Source: Periconia sp. R9002 (taxonomy: Eukaryota; Ascomycota; Dothideomycetes; Pleosporales; Periconiaceae). From it: a stretch of 64,000 bases of DNA. A model generated the notes under the pieces. That model searched no databases, was not told where the DNA came from, and saw nothing but the letters and a program-made list of their open reading frames with translations. Below, one piece after another: positions 1-12,100 of the stretch (within the stretch, counting starts at the first letter, position 1; every line of letters starts with the position of its first letter). The DNA lies in the NCBI GenBank assembly GCA_023627715.1, contig JAMAHW010000079.1, forward strand, positions 62,001 to 126,000. The letters are read 5' to 3'. Made by a program: the position numbers and the translations under genes.

Positions 1-751
1 GCAGGATTAACATCGTGATCTCTCTTTACGACTTCACTCATCTACCAACAATTCGGGAAACCTAGTCCTCCTTGATTCCCCCCAAAAAAGCAAAATTAGA
101 AGACTTACCAGCAGTCCATCCAACGAAAGTTTCTGCTCCTTCGCGAGGGATTGAAGTCCATCCATAATATACCAGACATCCTGAAATATAGTGCGACACC
201 CATTCGTTCGAATCTCTTATACGAGGATCGTCATCGACAGTGCCCCAAAGACCTCGGTACCCCTGTTCGTCTATCTCCAGTTCATTCTTAAGATTGTTCA
301 ATTCAACGTCAATTGTGACGTCGAACTCGAAGTTACGCTTTTCGAATCTCGGATCGGGGTATTGTTCTGCAAAGTCTATGCAAATTTTGAATGCGTCTGG
401 TCTGTCCCTTCTGTATTCATTGAATTCTCTGTATGTCTCATGTTTGTCGACTGTCCATGGTCGTCGCGTATTGTCAGTCATAGAAGCATTCGTAAAGGAT
501 GTGACTAAAACAATAAACTTTGTTTAAAACTTACGAAACGCCTCGTTATTATCCCCAATATTCGCCATTTTGTACCCGATGCAAAATTTCTCGAACAACT
601 TTTTCTCCCAGCCGGCAATGTCTTCTGCTTGATGTTTCTTTTCATCATAAGTGAGTGGGTAACGCGCCTCGAGCCAGTGCCAACGCTCATCTGGATCGTT
701 ACCGGTATAGTGCCAAAGCTCTTCTGGATCGTTGCCGGGATCGACCGACAT
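1..751 (-). CDS. Hypothetical protein, 3' end beyond the left edge or at 62
   Basis: I do not recognise this protein. The start codon is at 751-749. Exon 1 (751-535) ends at a GTAAGT donor, a 30-nt intron ends in TTTTAG, and exon 2 resumes at 504 in the same frame, passing an internal Met at 481. If read straight through, the frame stops at 62, giving about 220 residues. However, a good GTAAGT donor sits at 108, so exon 2 may end at 109 and the gene may continue to the left of the window. The N-terminus carries a short internal duplication (GNDPEELWH / GNDPDERWH). The rest is acidic and Trp/Tyr-rich, with no signal peptide or membrane segment. It lies in the same orientation as the kinase gene at 1404-3711. 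The gene call rests on frame continuity across the intron and is moderately secure; function is unknown. The 30-nt intron is unusually short. Confidence 0.5.
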
Positions 752-1403
752 CTTGCGAGTCGAATTGAAAAAGGAAGGAAGTGCTATAGTTTAGAACTCT
801 TGTGATCGAGGTGAAATATTGTGTTCGATAAAGTTGGAGTCCAAGCAAGTGTATTTTGCACACAAAGTGAAAGGCGATTTGGGGGGGATGGAAAATTTCT
901 TTGTTTTGATTGACGATTTGCGTGGTTTCTTTGTCGAGTGTACGTTTCCGGCGGTACTCACCAACAATCAAATTTGGCATCATTACAATGAAGAATAATG
1001 AACATCCCTAACCACTGGTTTTCATGTGACAGGTACTTAGAACTGTTGAATATGTGGTTCTGTCGAAGTGACATAAGGAACTGCCAATCAAAAGGCGCAT
1101 GGAAATTACAATTGCATCAAATGTAAAGCACAATATATACCAAGCCCTGACTTCAACTAAACAAATATCCGTGTGTAAGAGGAGGAGTTAGATTTCTTCC
1201 CCAAGCCTATCCTTAAAGTGTAAGGCAAAACAAAATCACACCTACAGGTGACTCTCTCGTAATCCTTCGACTTAAGAATACGCAATCAAATTTTCACTCT
1301 ACAAAACAGCTATTCAAACGCTCGAAATCCCAGCATAAGAACTTAAACATAAAAATAAACTACAAATCTCCATACTATTTCCCAAGTAACAGACCCCTGC
1401 TGA
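752..1403. other. Intergenic, 652 bp
   Basis: This stretch lies between the start of the left-edge gene and the stop of the kinase gene, so it holds the promoter of the first and the 3' UTR of the second. It is AT-rich. Short open frames here show no coding character. Confidence 0.6.
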
Positions 1404-3711
1404 TTACATGTATTTCTTGAAGTCTCCTTGAACTGCCCTATTTCCACGGAGCCGGCGATCCGTTGCTGGAGGAGCTTGTTGATTCCCGGTACCACCCTGC
1501 TTGACACGAGCCCCCGTGGCCGCTCTTTCCTTCGCAGCTTTCTTAACCGCTGCCTTCGTATCATTGGCTTTCTTGTTGTTGCCCCTGCCCTTGCGACGCG
1601 GCTTAGGAGCAGGAGGAGAATTGTGTTGTTCCTGATCTTGTTGCTGATCATCCTGTTGCTGATCATCCTGTTCATCGTCCTGTTCCTGATCTTGTTGATT
1701 GTCCCGTTGCTGATTTTGTTGATCATTCTGTTGCAGAGCTTGTTGCAGAGCCTGCCACTGAGCCTCCCACTGAGCTTGCTGCTGAGCTTGTAGATAATAT
1801 TGCGACTGATCTCGATTATCTCGCTGATAACCATGTGGAAGATATTGAGGTTGACCCTGATGAATTGAATAATAATCTTGTGCAGGATATTGAGGTTCAC
1901 CTTGATGAACAGAATAATAATAATCTTGTGGAAGATGTTGAGATTGGCCTTGATGATCTAGATAATGTTGTTGCTGCTGATTTTGATGCTGATATCCTGG
2001 CAGGTATGGATTTTCTTGTGGATATGGTGGATGATATGGTTGCTGATTTTGTTGTTGGACCGTCGAATGCTGGTCTTGACCAAACACGTTATTCCGACCA
2101 GTTATTGTATCCGCAGCATCAGTAAATTCAACTTGCGCTTGCTCCAGCCGTGTATAGTGTTCTGTGAGGTTCTCTGGTTCCCGCACAATGGCCGTGTAAA
2201 TATTTGCAATCCATTGGAGAGCTGTCTTCAGTCTTTCAAGGGCAGAATTTCCTACTGCTGTTTCATGTTGTGCTCCACGGCCACCTTGGTTACCATCATC
2301 ATCATCGTCATCGTCATCGTCAACGGGGTGAGAGTCGTTGGCGCCATTTCTTCTGGACCTCCTGCTTTCTCGAGGCCTGCCGTCGTCGTCGTCATCTTTG
2401 TCGTAATTGATGTGAAAGATATTATAGTACTCTTCTTTCCATTCAGGACGCATGCGAAATTTGCCTATTTCCCCAAGGTCTTCTTTTGTTCTGTTTCTCA
2501 TGGGGATAGTGGCATTTTCCCATTTCTTGAAACCATCTGTGGTTCTTGCTAGCAAGGCCATCAACTGGGGTCGATCCGATGGGTTCATGGAGACACACTC
2601 ATTGACTAGATCTATGAGCCTTTTCGAATACGTGAATCTATCGTCATTAAACTTGAGTTGTTCATTGCTTGGGGAATACCAATGTTCTTCATTTCTTGGG
2701 GGATACCAAACCATTGGGTCATAGGAAAGATTGCTATGGGCTGACGGCCTAGGAGACATGAGGTTCAGGATCGTCAGGCCAAGGCCGTAAATTTCCATTC
2801 TGATATCCGCTACGGAACGGCGCTCTATTTCCTGTGCATATAACCGTCAGCTTTGCTCTTGTGAATTTCTCAATCTTCAGGGTGCGTCTTAACTTACTGG
2901 TGCTGTCCACCCAGGAGTACCCATTGGCCTTGGGGCGAAATCTTGTCTTTCATACCAATCATAAACGAGACCGAAATCGATAACCTTGGGCGTGGGAAAT
3001 GCTGGGAATCCCCTCCTTGGCGCACCTAGACACACATTTCCAAGTTTTAAGTCGTAGTTGATGTACTTGGGCCAGTCGGGTGCAATATCGATACTCTCAT
3101 TACGCACCAAGCTTCCAGGAGTGCCAATATTCGGTTCGTCGAATGTCAGAGTACGTCCAGTGGTCCAGGCATAAATCGCTTCCGCTACGCCGCGGAAAAT
3201 GATCCAGATAAGGCCTTCGGGGATCTGTTTTCGCGCATGGTTATAATTACGGACAATTGTTACCAAATCCCCCCCAGTTAAATATTCCAGATACCCAATC
3301 CCAAGATGCAAAGTGTCATCATTTTCTAATTTCACATGCTTCGTTGAGTAGCCATAACATAAAGCGATGTGTGGACATCCAAGCTCAGAAATATGTCTGT
3401 GCTTTATGAATTCCTCCTGATCTTCGATCATATGCTCTTCGTTCAGAGATCCCATCATCTTGACAACAATTCTCTACTCAGAGGTTGTTAGCGATTATCA
3501 ATTATAATGCCCTCTTTTCTGAGTATGGACTTACCTTGTGGAGGTTTCCCTCATTATCTTTGTATAAAATAACGTATCTATGCTGACTACTTATAGAGTC
3601 CAGCGCCTTTTCAAACCCCCACCATCCTCTTTGATTATGTGTGTTAATATCGAGACTGATCCTGTCGTGGAAGTTTAGGGTCATCCATTCAGGAAGATTA
3701 TGGCCCGACAT
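1404..3711 (-). CDS. Divergent protein kinase with Gln-rich tandem-repeat tail
   Basis: Three exons (3711-3535, 3473-2898, 2831-1404) encode about 726 residues. Introns have GTAAG donors, and the first has a GCTAAC branch site. Joining exons 1 and 2 creates the beta-3 strand RIVVKMM with Lys64. The catalytic loop is NYDLKLGNV (Asp200, Lys202, Asn205), so HRD has become NYD. VIDFG follows (Asp225), then TPGWTAPE, where the last join falls. The essential Lys, Asp, Asn and DFG are kept, so phosphotransfer is plausible. The glycine loop is poor; the best candidate is GWWGFEKA near residue 30, far from Lys64. After residue ~350 the protein is acidic, then Gln/Tyr-rich with tandem repeats, and ends in a Lys/Arg-rich segment that could bind nucleic acid or act as a nuclear signal. 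Substrate and pathway are unknown. Fungal genomes often carry expanded families of such lineage-specific kinases, which is the likely context. Confidence 0.8.
1835..1950 (-). repeat. Tandem repeat coding for Gln/Tyr-rich units
   Basis: Within the last kinase exon, two imperfect units of roughly 50 nt encode QDYYYSVHQGEPQYPA and QDYYSIHQGQPQYLP. The flanking DNA (about 1620-1800) is a further run of degenerate Gln/Asp codons. Such in-frame repeats commonly vary in copy number between strains. Confidence 0.7.
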
Positions 3712-6277
3712 AGTTGCTGGAAATAACCAAATCCAAAATTCGTGTTGTGAAGATGTTACAATTCCGCGTCGAAAAATTGCGATGTTGATGCAGATAAGCC
3801 ATTGAATCCTTTGTTGAAAGAGAATGTGCTTTGTTTGTTACCACGTCCTCACTTCACAGTCGCACTTGGCTTAGCGCTTTACTGCCATTGTCAACAGCTA
3901 TACGCGTCAAAGAAATTGTCAGAGGAAGTCTGGCAGTGGAAGACTGTTGCACGAGACACAAAATAGGATTATCGGGGGAGGGGGAAAAGAGAAACACTTG
4001 AAACTCTTCAAAAAGAGAAATACTTACAAAGAGAAACCTATCTCTGTCAAATATAGATCTCACTATCCATCTGAGATCCTAAAATTTAGTTCGCTCTCAA
4101 AACCCGAATCTCAAATCCTCATAACAAAGTTGCTCTGAGTGTATTCACCACCCTCTCTTCACAAATCTCTCGTCCCTTCATACACACAAACTCCTTTGAA
4201 AAATACCAACCCCAAATCATCAACAGACTCCATACCTCAATCTTCCCCCCCCCCCCAAAAAGATAAAACAAAACATAAAACAAAACACTTCCCACAACTC
4301 TCTCAATCCGTCCTTCCCCTTCCACCTCAAGCTTCTTAACCAAACAAATCTATAACATCAATCACAGTCCAGGTAGGAAGGAAGATCGAAAGTTTGAACT
4401 AGTAATAATCGACAGTAAAGTGAGGAATATAGTGTTTGAGTGAATGAGCAAGCACATCACGTGCCACACTCTATACCTATCAATACATGTCAACGGTATG
4501 TATGTAGGTACATATATATCACATCTTCTATATATCGTAAATCGAATTCTAAATTAATCTACATAGAGTATTACGACCCTAGGTATCAACGCAGACAGAA
4601 AAACATACTTAGTAACGTCCTTCACTAGGACAGGTACGTAGGCAACTGTTTACGCACGTGATTCACATCTTCCATCTAGGTATATTATAGGTTTTAGCTA
4701 GGTTCAGAACAGGGCGTTAATAGCTTTCTTAATTATAATGTACTATTTAACAGTAGGAATGTAGAAGGTACTTTAAAAGGCTTTTAAGTAGTATTTCAAA
4801 GTAGAAAGTGCGGTTAGTATACTGTTTCTATTGATTCCAGCCAAACCCTACAATGTAATAATATTCAGGTGCTGCTCCATAACTTAAACAATCACTTCTC
4901 CCCCAACTCTTATTGATACATACTCGTAACTAGTGTTTTCAAACATATATGTGGTTATCAATATGTGTTAAATATCCTAGCTCTGCATAGTATTCAGCAA
5001 AATGTGATTCTTTTCACTAAGTTTATCCGTCGAAATACATGTCTCTACTCAAGATTCTTCTCACGCTCAGACTTCCGTGCCTTGCCCGGTGTCATCCAAC
5101 CAAGCCAAGACCCAGTGCAGCAGCAGCCCAAAGCGACACTGCAGTCCTAAAAGAGTTGAATTCGCGATTATATAAGCTAAGTAGAGGCGGAGGGAGGATA
5201 AGAAGGAGCGTAGAGAGGCCGTTACTAGACAACCATATGCCATGTAAGTCACCGTATCAGGCTAGTCAACAGCTCGTATCAGAAGAGTGTTTCATGCAGG
5301 CAGGATACGACGGGGGCAAAGCTCGCTGATTCGGATTGGTGCTCGTCAAATCATACCATCCGTTGTCCGCCATCCAGACTGCGCTTAAAACACGGTATTT
5401 GGGCCGGGAGAGCGCCTAATTCCAAACAGGATTGTTCGTGTCTAAGGTACACGACATTGAGAAACGGAATTCAAGTGCCCGCTTTGCAGATACGAGGCCC
5501 TATAGAAGGGACTCGCTAAAATGCGGTCGAATGCATTGCGTTGACCTTCGTGATACGAGGTCGGTGGCACGGTGGGTGCTGCATGTACCTAGGCATTGAT
5601 GTCGACTGAACTACCTATATATGAACAGTACTGTGAGGTAAGGATGGCGAAAAACCACAGATGAGTGTAAGCGGGCCCGTCTCCCAACAGTGCAAGGTAG
5701 AGTGAGGTAACAAGACAGGCACGTAGGGAAGGCCAAAATGTGCTGATAAAGGGCAAGCGGGTTTCCTGAAAGGGTAAGCGCTAAGCCGGATCCAATAAGC
5801 CTGCGCCTCGCTGGGATTCGTTGATGAACGGGGGCGAGGTTTAATCCTACTGTACAATACTTGTACCTAAGTGCAATCACAGGTACCGGACGTGGGCGCT
5901 AAGCCTGTTCCAGCGGACTTTTTGCTCGCCGTGATTTGATGGCTACCCTCAGGCGGTGTCAGACGGTAACTTTAACAGGTCTGAGTCGTCGGAAACCCTG
6001 GAATGGCATGGATGAACAGGGATGGGGGACCCCGGCGTGACAGAAATCCAGTCCAGTTCGAGCCTTCGAGGGAGACCAGAAAGCACCACCTAATGGGAGC
6101 AGTCGTCAGAGGTGTATAAAGACTGCATGCGCGGCCAGTCTCTGCATCCTCAATGATTTCCAACTCCTCCAGCACCTCCTCACCCGCGCGCTGTATTCAC
6201 AAACCCTTTACCGCCGCTCTCTGCTCTTTTCGCGCGGGGTTTGCGGCTCGACCAATCGGTGGAGAGAAGACCGAAGC
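3712..6277. other. Gene-poor region, 2.6 kb
   Basis: No supported gene. 4085-4340 is a strand-asymmetric pyrimidine/A-rich run with a C10 tract near 4246. 4440-5000 is AT-rich with many TACGTA/TATATA-like words. 5000-6180 is more balanced in base composition, but its open frames are short, overlap on both strands and carry no recognisable domain. It could be decayed transposon or pseudogene sequence; nothing proves that. Confidence 0.5.
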
Positions 6278-6687
6278 ATGTCCCAAAGTGGAAGTAGCAG
6301 TCGTGGTATAACAACACCCGCTCAGTCCAAGAAGTGAGTTCCTCTAATTCACATTGAAACTGATAGCAGGTGAATGCGGTTACTGATATTGATCTGATGT
6401 GAAGAACCGGTACCAATTCCGTGAAATCTCCAGGCACGACTCCTTCCAGTCGGAATGATGGAGGGAAAGATGAGGGTGATGATGCGAGCCATCACCAGCG
6501 AATCGACAGCGGTACAACTCAGATCGAGGCAACGATGAAGCCATTAAGTGCTGCCGCATTAGAAACGCGGAACGCAGATGCGTCTGGTTTATTGGAATAC
6601 TGGAAAAATGAGGAGGAGAAACGGATTGATAGATTGGTCAAGGCGTCGAGGGAGCTGGGGTTTGAATTGCCGCGGAACTGTTATTGA
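6278..6687 (+). CDS. Small hypothetical protein, one intron
   Basis: The best model starts at ATG 6278, has exon 1 to 6333 (GTGAGT donor at 6334) and resumes at 6405 after TGTGAAG, giving about 107 residues. The second exon ends in GLLEYWKNEEEKRIDRLVKA, a charged, probably helical segment, then a short tail and stop. The start of the protein is Ser/Thr/Gly-rich. An alternative acceptor at 6449 is also in frame and would shorten the protein by 15 residues. There is no signal peptide, membrane segment or known domain. The 3' end faces that of the hydrolase gene. The helical C-terminus looks like real coding sequence; the splice site is uncertain. Confidence 0.5.
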
Positions 6688-7287
6688 GGTTTTCGTTTTT
6701 TTGGCACTTGTATGATAGATGGTATTCTAGTGAAATGAGCAACAAAAGGTATTTCCAATTTGGGCGCGCATGGTGTTGTGTTGTTGAAGGTGCATGGGTC
6801 ATTGTATCGTCTGTCCATACCATACATGCATTAGCTGAAAAGTTATTCCTTGAGAAAGAACCACATGTCTGTTCTATTATAAGAGAATATCTCGAAGGAA
6901 GGGTAGCGAAGATAGATACTTGAAGCTGACAATCGCACATGCACATGCGGATACCCGTCGCAAGGTCGTCACGTGCTTATCTGAGCAACATTCAACCTTG
7001 AAACCTTGGGATGTTCACTCTCAAAGCCGGTGTGCGATGGTTCGTTTTTTAATGGGAGAATGGATAACTAATATTCCAAGAAAGCAAGCAAGACTGCACG
7101 TGGACACTTTGATATATCCATGGACCTCCGGACATCTGGATGGTATCTTGGCGATCACGTGTGCAACGCTATCAATACCTCCAGGACTATATCAAGATTC
7201 CGGCCGTGGGCGTCACTGTAAGTTTTGCATTGGTGTTGATAGTGATTAATTCCATTGCTATGCAATGATATGATTTGTTTTCTTTTC
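6688..7287. other. Intergenic between convergent genes, 600 bp
   Basis: This stretch holds the 3' flanks of two convergent genes. I see no feature beyond short unsupported frames. Confidence 0.6.
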
Positions 7288-8519
7288 TCATGATATCCGG
7301 GCACGTGCGGCTCGAACAATTGCTCTCAACCCGTGTAATCTCTCCTCTTTCGTTTGGCCAAGATACAACGACGCAACGGACCAAGCATGAATCCCACCCT
7401 TTTCCTCGTAAAATTCGACATCTGTACCCGCCTTATCGAGAAATGCAATGAGCGCGCGTGTCTCGGGACCCAGCACTTCTTCAGAACCGAAGAGAAAATA
7501 CCACCCCCGTCTTGGACTCGCATCACTCCACTTCTTGAGGTCTTTGCAATTCCCTGGCGAGACCAAGGGATCGTTGGCAGGCACTTTCGGTCCGATGTAT
7601 TGACGGCCGTATAGCTCGAGGCTGTCTGAGTTGAGGAAATCGCTTGCTGTATTGCGGTTGTTCCTTGAGATGAGGGTGACCCAGGGAGAGATCATGATGC
7701 CCAGGCCTGGTCGTTGATGGCGTAGTTCCGGGTGGTCTGTCATGTACAGGAGAAAGGTCAAGATGAGGGTGGCTCCGGCGGAGTCTCCGCCTACGCAGAT
7801 TTCGGAGGAGCTGCGGGCTATGGACAAGACGTACTCGTACCCAGCGAGCGTTTCTTGGAGTTGAGTTGGGTAGACGGAATCTGGGACGAGCGAATATTCT
7901 AGCGCAAAGAGCGCGGGGTTTCGGTAGCCTTCAGCTTTGAGAAGTGTCACCCAGGCCAGAAGGAATTCCATGTAGAAGTAGTTTGATCCCATGGAGAAAC
8001 CACCGCCGTGGCAATAATAGACGACGATATCGGGCTGCTCTTGCTGGTTGTGGATGATCCAGATGCCCTTCAATCCAGGTCTGTTGATTTCAGTCCAACG
8101 GAGCGGCGCGGTGACAATGCCGTGCCGCAGCATGCGGAAGCGTAGAAAAGGTAGGGAAACCCCCTTGGAGAAGAATACACGTCCCAACCAGGCTGGCATA
8201 AAGGCGAAGGCATACCGCACACATCGGATCACAATGTCCTGGAACGGCGCGGCTCGCTGAACAAATGGACTTCTTTGCTCATATGGTGTGAAGTATCGCT
8301 CTTTGATGAATTGAGAAGGGATGGCGAAGACTTGGAGGACTGTGAATGTGAACACTTTTTTAAAAGGCGTTGGATAGAGCGTGTGGACTCACTTAGCGAT
8401 GGAAGGGCTCCAAGCAACCATGTTGCGGTTCGGATGAGACCAACTTGAATCAGTAATTGAGGGGTGAGAAAGACCAGGAAAGCTATGCAGTCGATATAGG
8501 AGATTTGCGTGAGTATCAT
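7288..8519 (-). CDS. Alpha/beta hydrolase, HSL-type esterase/lipase family
   Basis: Two exons (8519-8393 and 8339-7288) join through a GTGAGT...CACAG intron of 53 nt and encode 392 residues. The N-terminus is hydrophobic (about residues 5-40), suggesting a membrane anchor. The oxyanion motif HGGGFSMG begins at His153, the nucleophile elbow is GGDSAGAT with Ser229, and GGIHAW supplies the catalytic His360. The usual third-acid position reads FGSEEVLGPE, so a glutamate may replace the common aspartate. The family (hormone-sensitive lipase-like, alpha/beta hydrolase fold 3) hydrolyses short-chain esters or steroid-like substrates. The exact substrate cannot be read from sequence. The gene is divergent from the RING-RS gene at 9156, with 636 bp between start codons. 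Confidence 0.88.
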
Positions 8520-9155
8520 TCTTAGGCAGAAGAAAAAAAAAGGAAGTGATTTCAGAGGAACGGAATGAAGTTGACTCTGGATAGCATCAAGTTTCCTATG
8601 TACTTGTGCGCGGCGAGTAACCTATGACGACGACGACTTAGCTCCAGGTACTGTAACTCGTTCACCGTAAGTTAGCCCGGACTGTGGCCCGCAGCGGTGG
8701 TATGCGAACTTTCCACTAAACTGTGATGAGCCTAGAGCCATCAGCCCTGCGCGGCAAAGCACCAGCGAACCTTGTAAAGGAGTTGACGCCGAGGAGACAC
8801 GTGACCTGGTGGTGCAACGTTGGAACGGGTTTAGCGCGTTTTCCAGTTTTCTAAGTGCACCTTCAAAAGTTACTATCGTCAACCTCAAGAATTACAAACA
8901 CCACCGCTGCCGTCCCTCTGGCCTCACAGCAAGCTGCTGCCACGCACAGCTTCCTCTTACCCTCCGAGCGCAAAGCTCTAGAATTGAAACCAACCTCGCT
9001 TTTCTACATTGTTTTTACCATCTCGCCAGCGCATGATCGCATCCGCGGTTGCCTTTTTGGTGCGTCAGGCCCTGTAGCTTTTCGCAAAGCTTCCTCGGCG
9101 GCGGGCGCTTTCTTCGACTTTTCCGATACCTTATCTCTTCCTCAATACTCTCGCC
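8520..9155. promoter_or_regulatory. Divergent upstream region, 636 bp
   Basis: This region separates the start codons of the hydrolase (minus) and the RING-RS gene (plus) and must contain both promoters. A pyrimidine-rich leader precedes ATG 9156. No specific factor site could be assigned. Confidence 0.45.
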
Positions 9156-12100
9156 ATGGCATCTGACCCCAAGAGCGCGCCCCTCTCCGATGAGCTTCGG
9201 GAGTACGCCGCGTACGTACCTGTAGCTTGCACGCTTGCTTTGCGACATTCGCTGACGCCTTCGTAGCACGCTAGACGACACGGTCATACCCAAGGGCAAT
9301 AATTTCAAATGCTCTAAATGCGGCGAGCTGCTCATTGACGGATGGAAGTTGGACTGTTGCAACAGGCTAATCTGCGGCCCATGTACGTACTTTCTCTCAT
9401 GCATGCAAACTCCCAAATGGCAAATTGCTCACATCATTCCAGGCCACGATCAGCTTGAATTCCCAACCACCTGCCCTGTCTGCGAGCACTCACCCCTCGA
9501 AGCCACCGCCTGCTCCGTTCACAAAGCTTCCCGCACTACGATTCGAGTATGGCTTACAAAACTGAAATTCAAGGACGCCAAAAAGGCTACCGAGGATACC
9601 GCTGCTGCTGCAGCCACACCTGTGGAGCAGCAGCCATCGGAGAAGCCAAACGAACAATCTACCGAGAAAGCCCAGGGGGAAGATGGGGATCGCGTGATAC
9701 CCACCGTTGAAGATTCGCACAGTACCGAGGCAGGGTCTGTTGCTATGCAGATTGGAGAGAGTGATGGATCACAGCACCCATCATCCGCCGCCCCAACGGA
9801 AAAGGTTCGTTGTCAATATACCAATCATCTTCCCGAACCCCGTACTGATACTCTACAGGGATCTATTGCGCCAACCCAAGATGCAGCAAGCGGAAGTCAG
9901 AGCGGTGAGCATGATGCAGATGCGCATGCAAGCAAAAATCAGAATATGCCAGGGCAAAGTGATGGCAGTGCCGACAATTCAATGACGAATCAGAACGACA
10001 TGGCAGGCCTATATGGCGGTCTTGGCTTCGGCCAGAATCAATCTGCGTTCAACAACGGGATGGGTTTTAATGACATGAACTCCATGAATGCCATGTCCAT
10101 GATGGGCAATGGCAATTGGAACATGAATAACATGGGTACGTCTCCCAGCCTCCAACACACCTCTTACAAATATCGATCAGCCGCTAATGGCCAATCAGGC
10201 TACGGCATGAACAGCATGAATAATATGAACGGCATGTCTGGCATGTACAACGGTTTTGGTGGTAACATGGGTATGGGGATGAATGACATGTCCGCCATGA
10301 ACTATGGGGGCGCGTATGGGAATGGATGGAATGGCATGGGTGGTGCAGGCTTTGGCAACGGATACAACAATATGGGTGGTGGATATAATCAATCCGGAGC
10401 GTATCCCGGCATGATGAACCAGTTTGCGAAGAATAATTTCTCCCATCAAAACCGCTTCAATGCCAATGGAGCTTATTCCCAGCAGCGTAACGCTAGAAAC
10501 GGAAGTTTCGGGGGTTATGGTTCTGGTCAGAACAGCGCCTTCAACCACAACAGTCGGCCTGGTAGCCGCAACGGCCCCGGCCAACAAGTACGTCGATTCC
10601 AAGAGCGAGCGCCTGAACAACCAGGCCGCCGTTCGATATCATTTCCGACAACACCTTCTCTCTCGAAAAATACTGACCCGTGTGACTCTCAACAGCGTGA
10701 CGGTGAATCGCCCGCTGGATCTGCACATGCTGCTGCTGAAGTGCCTGTAAAGACCGATGAGGAGAATGCCAAAACCTCCGTGGACTCTCAAAAAGAAGGT
10801 AAGGATGAAACTGAAACTAACGACGCTCGAGAGGGTGCCAACCTCGAGAGCACACAGCCTACTGGTGATTCGTCAGCTGCGGCGCCTGGGGAGGCGATTG
10901 ACTCAACTGTGACTACAGGTGCAGAATCGAATGAAACACCCACTTTGAATCAAATCCAAACCGTGGACACTTTTGAAGACGAGAATTCCAATTTCGATTC
11001 CTCTATGATGGGTAACTACGGTATGCAGTCTGGCATGGGCTTTGCATCTGGAATGAATATGAACGGGCCATATTCCCACAATATGGGCTTTAATTCTAAT
11101 ACTTTCAACCATCGCGGCGGTCACAATGCTGCATATGGTGCTACTCGAGTTTTGACTGGGGAACCGCGCGGCATGGGCGTCGCAGGCGCTCCCACTGGCC
11201 CTCGAGCCATGCGCGAAGGCAATAACTTCAATCGAGCGAACAATCCGCGCTTCAATGCACCCCCCGCTAGATCCAGCCTCTCACGCAGTGTTGCCCCGGC
11301 CAGCCCCCAGCAGAGGACTAGGTCGTAAGTAACATGAAGCTTTCTGCTCATAGGAAGATTCGTTGACATTACTACAGGAGGTCCCCCGGACGAGACGACA
11401 CTTTACGTACTAAAGACCGATCTCCTTCGCGTTCTCGATCCCGTTCGCGCTCCAGGTCCCCCCTTAGAGATCAAGCTCGTTACAATCAGTCGGATTATGA
11501 CGACCGGGAACGTGCACGATCACGAACCCCATCGGGGGATGACGCCGGCTATAAACGACACCATCGATCCTCTCGATACGATGACCGAGATGACCGAGAT
11601 GACCGAGATGAAGAACATTCGAGGGGATATAGGACCCGGAGCCAATCTGTCGATTCCAAGTATCGCAGTCGAAAGGACAAAGACAAGCACAGGTCATCAC
11701 GTTCGCACCGGGATCGCAGCCGTGAGCACCGTCGTCGCCACCGATCGCGAACACCCGTTGCCGATGACGATTATGTCGACGGCTCCGAGGAAATGAGCTC
11801 TCGACGCAAGAGCAAGAGCGACAAGTACGAGCGAGTGCGCGAGAGATCTCGTGATTATAAGGAACGTACTAGCGAACGTTCTCATGACTATAGGGACCAC
11901 GAACGCGAGAAACGGCATCGCAAAGACCGAGAGCACGACGACGACAAGTACCGCTCGCGTGACAAAGATCGTGAGCGCCGACGCCGTCGGGAGCGTGAAG
12001 CTGAAGAAGATGAACGCGACTATGATGATGACAAGCACCGCTCTTCACGTCGCAGCCGCCGAGATCGTGAGCAACGAGACCATGACCGCGACCACGATCG

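Noticed and set aside
1835..2552. Plus-strand frames opposite the kinase tail
   Set aside because: They are the complement of Gln/Asp repeat codons. The spliced minus-strand kinase explains the region.
9805..10695. Reading the RING-RS middle as one uninterrupted exon
   Set aside because: Three good donor/branch/acceptor sets lie in it, and removing them joins similar Met/Asn/Gly-rich sequence. Retention is kept as a finding, not as the main model.
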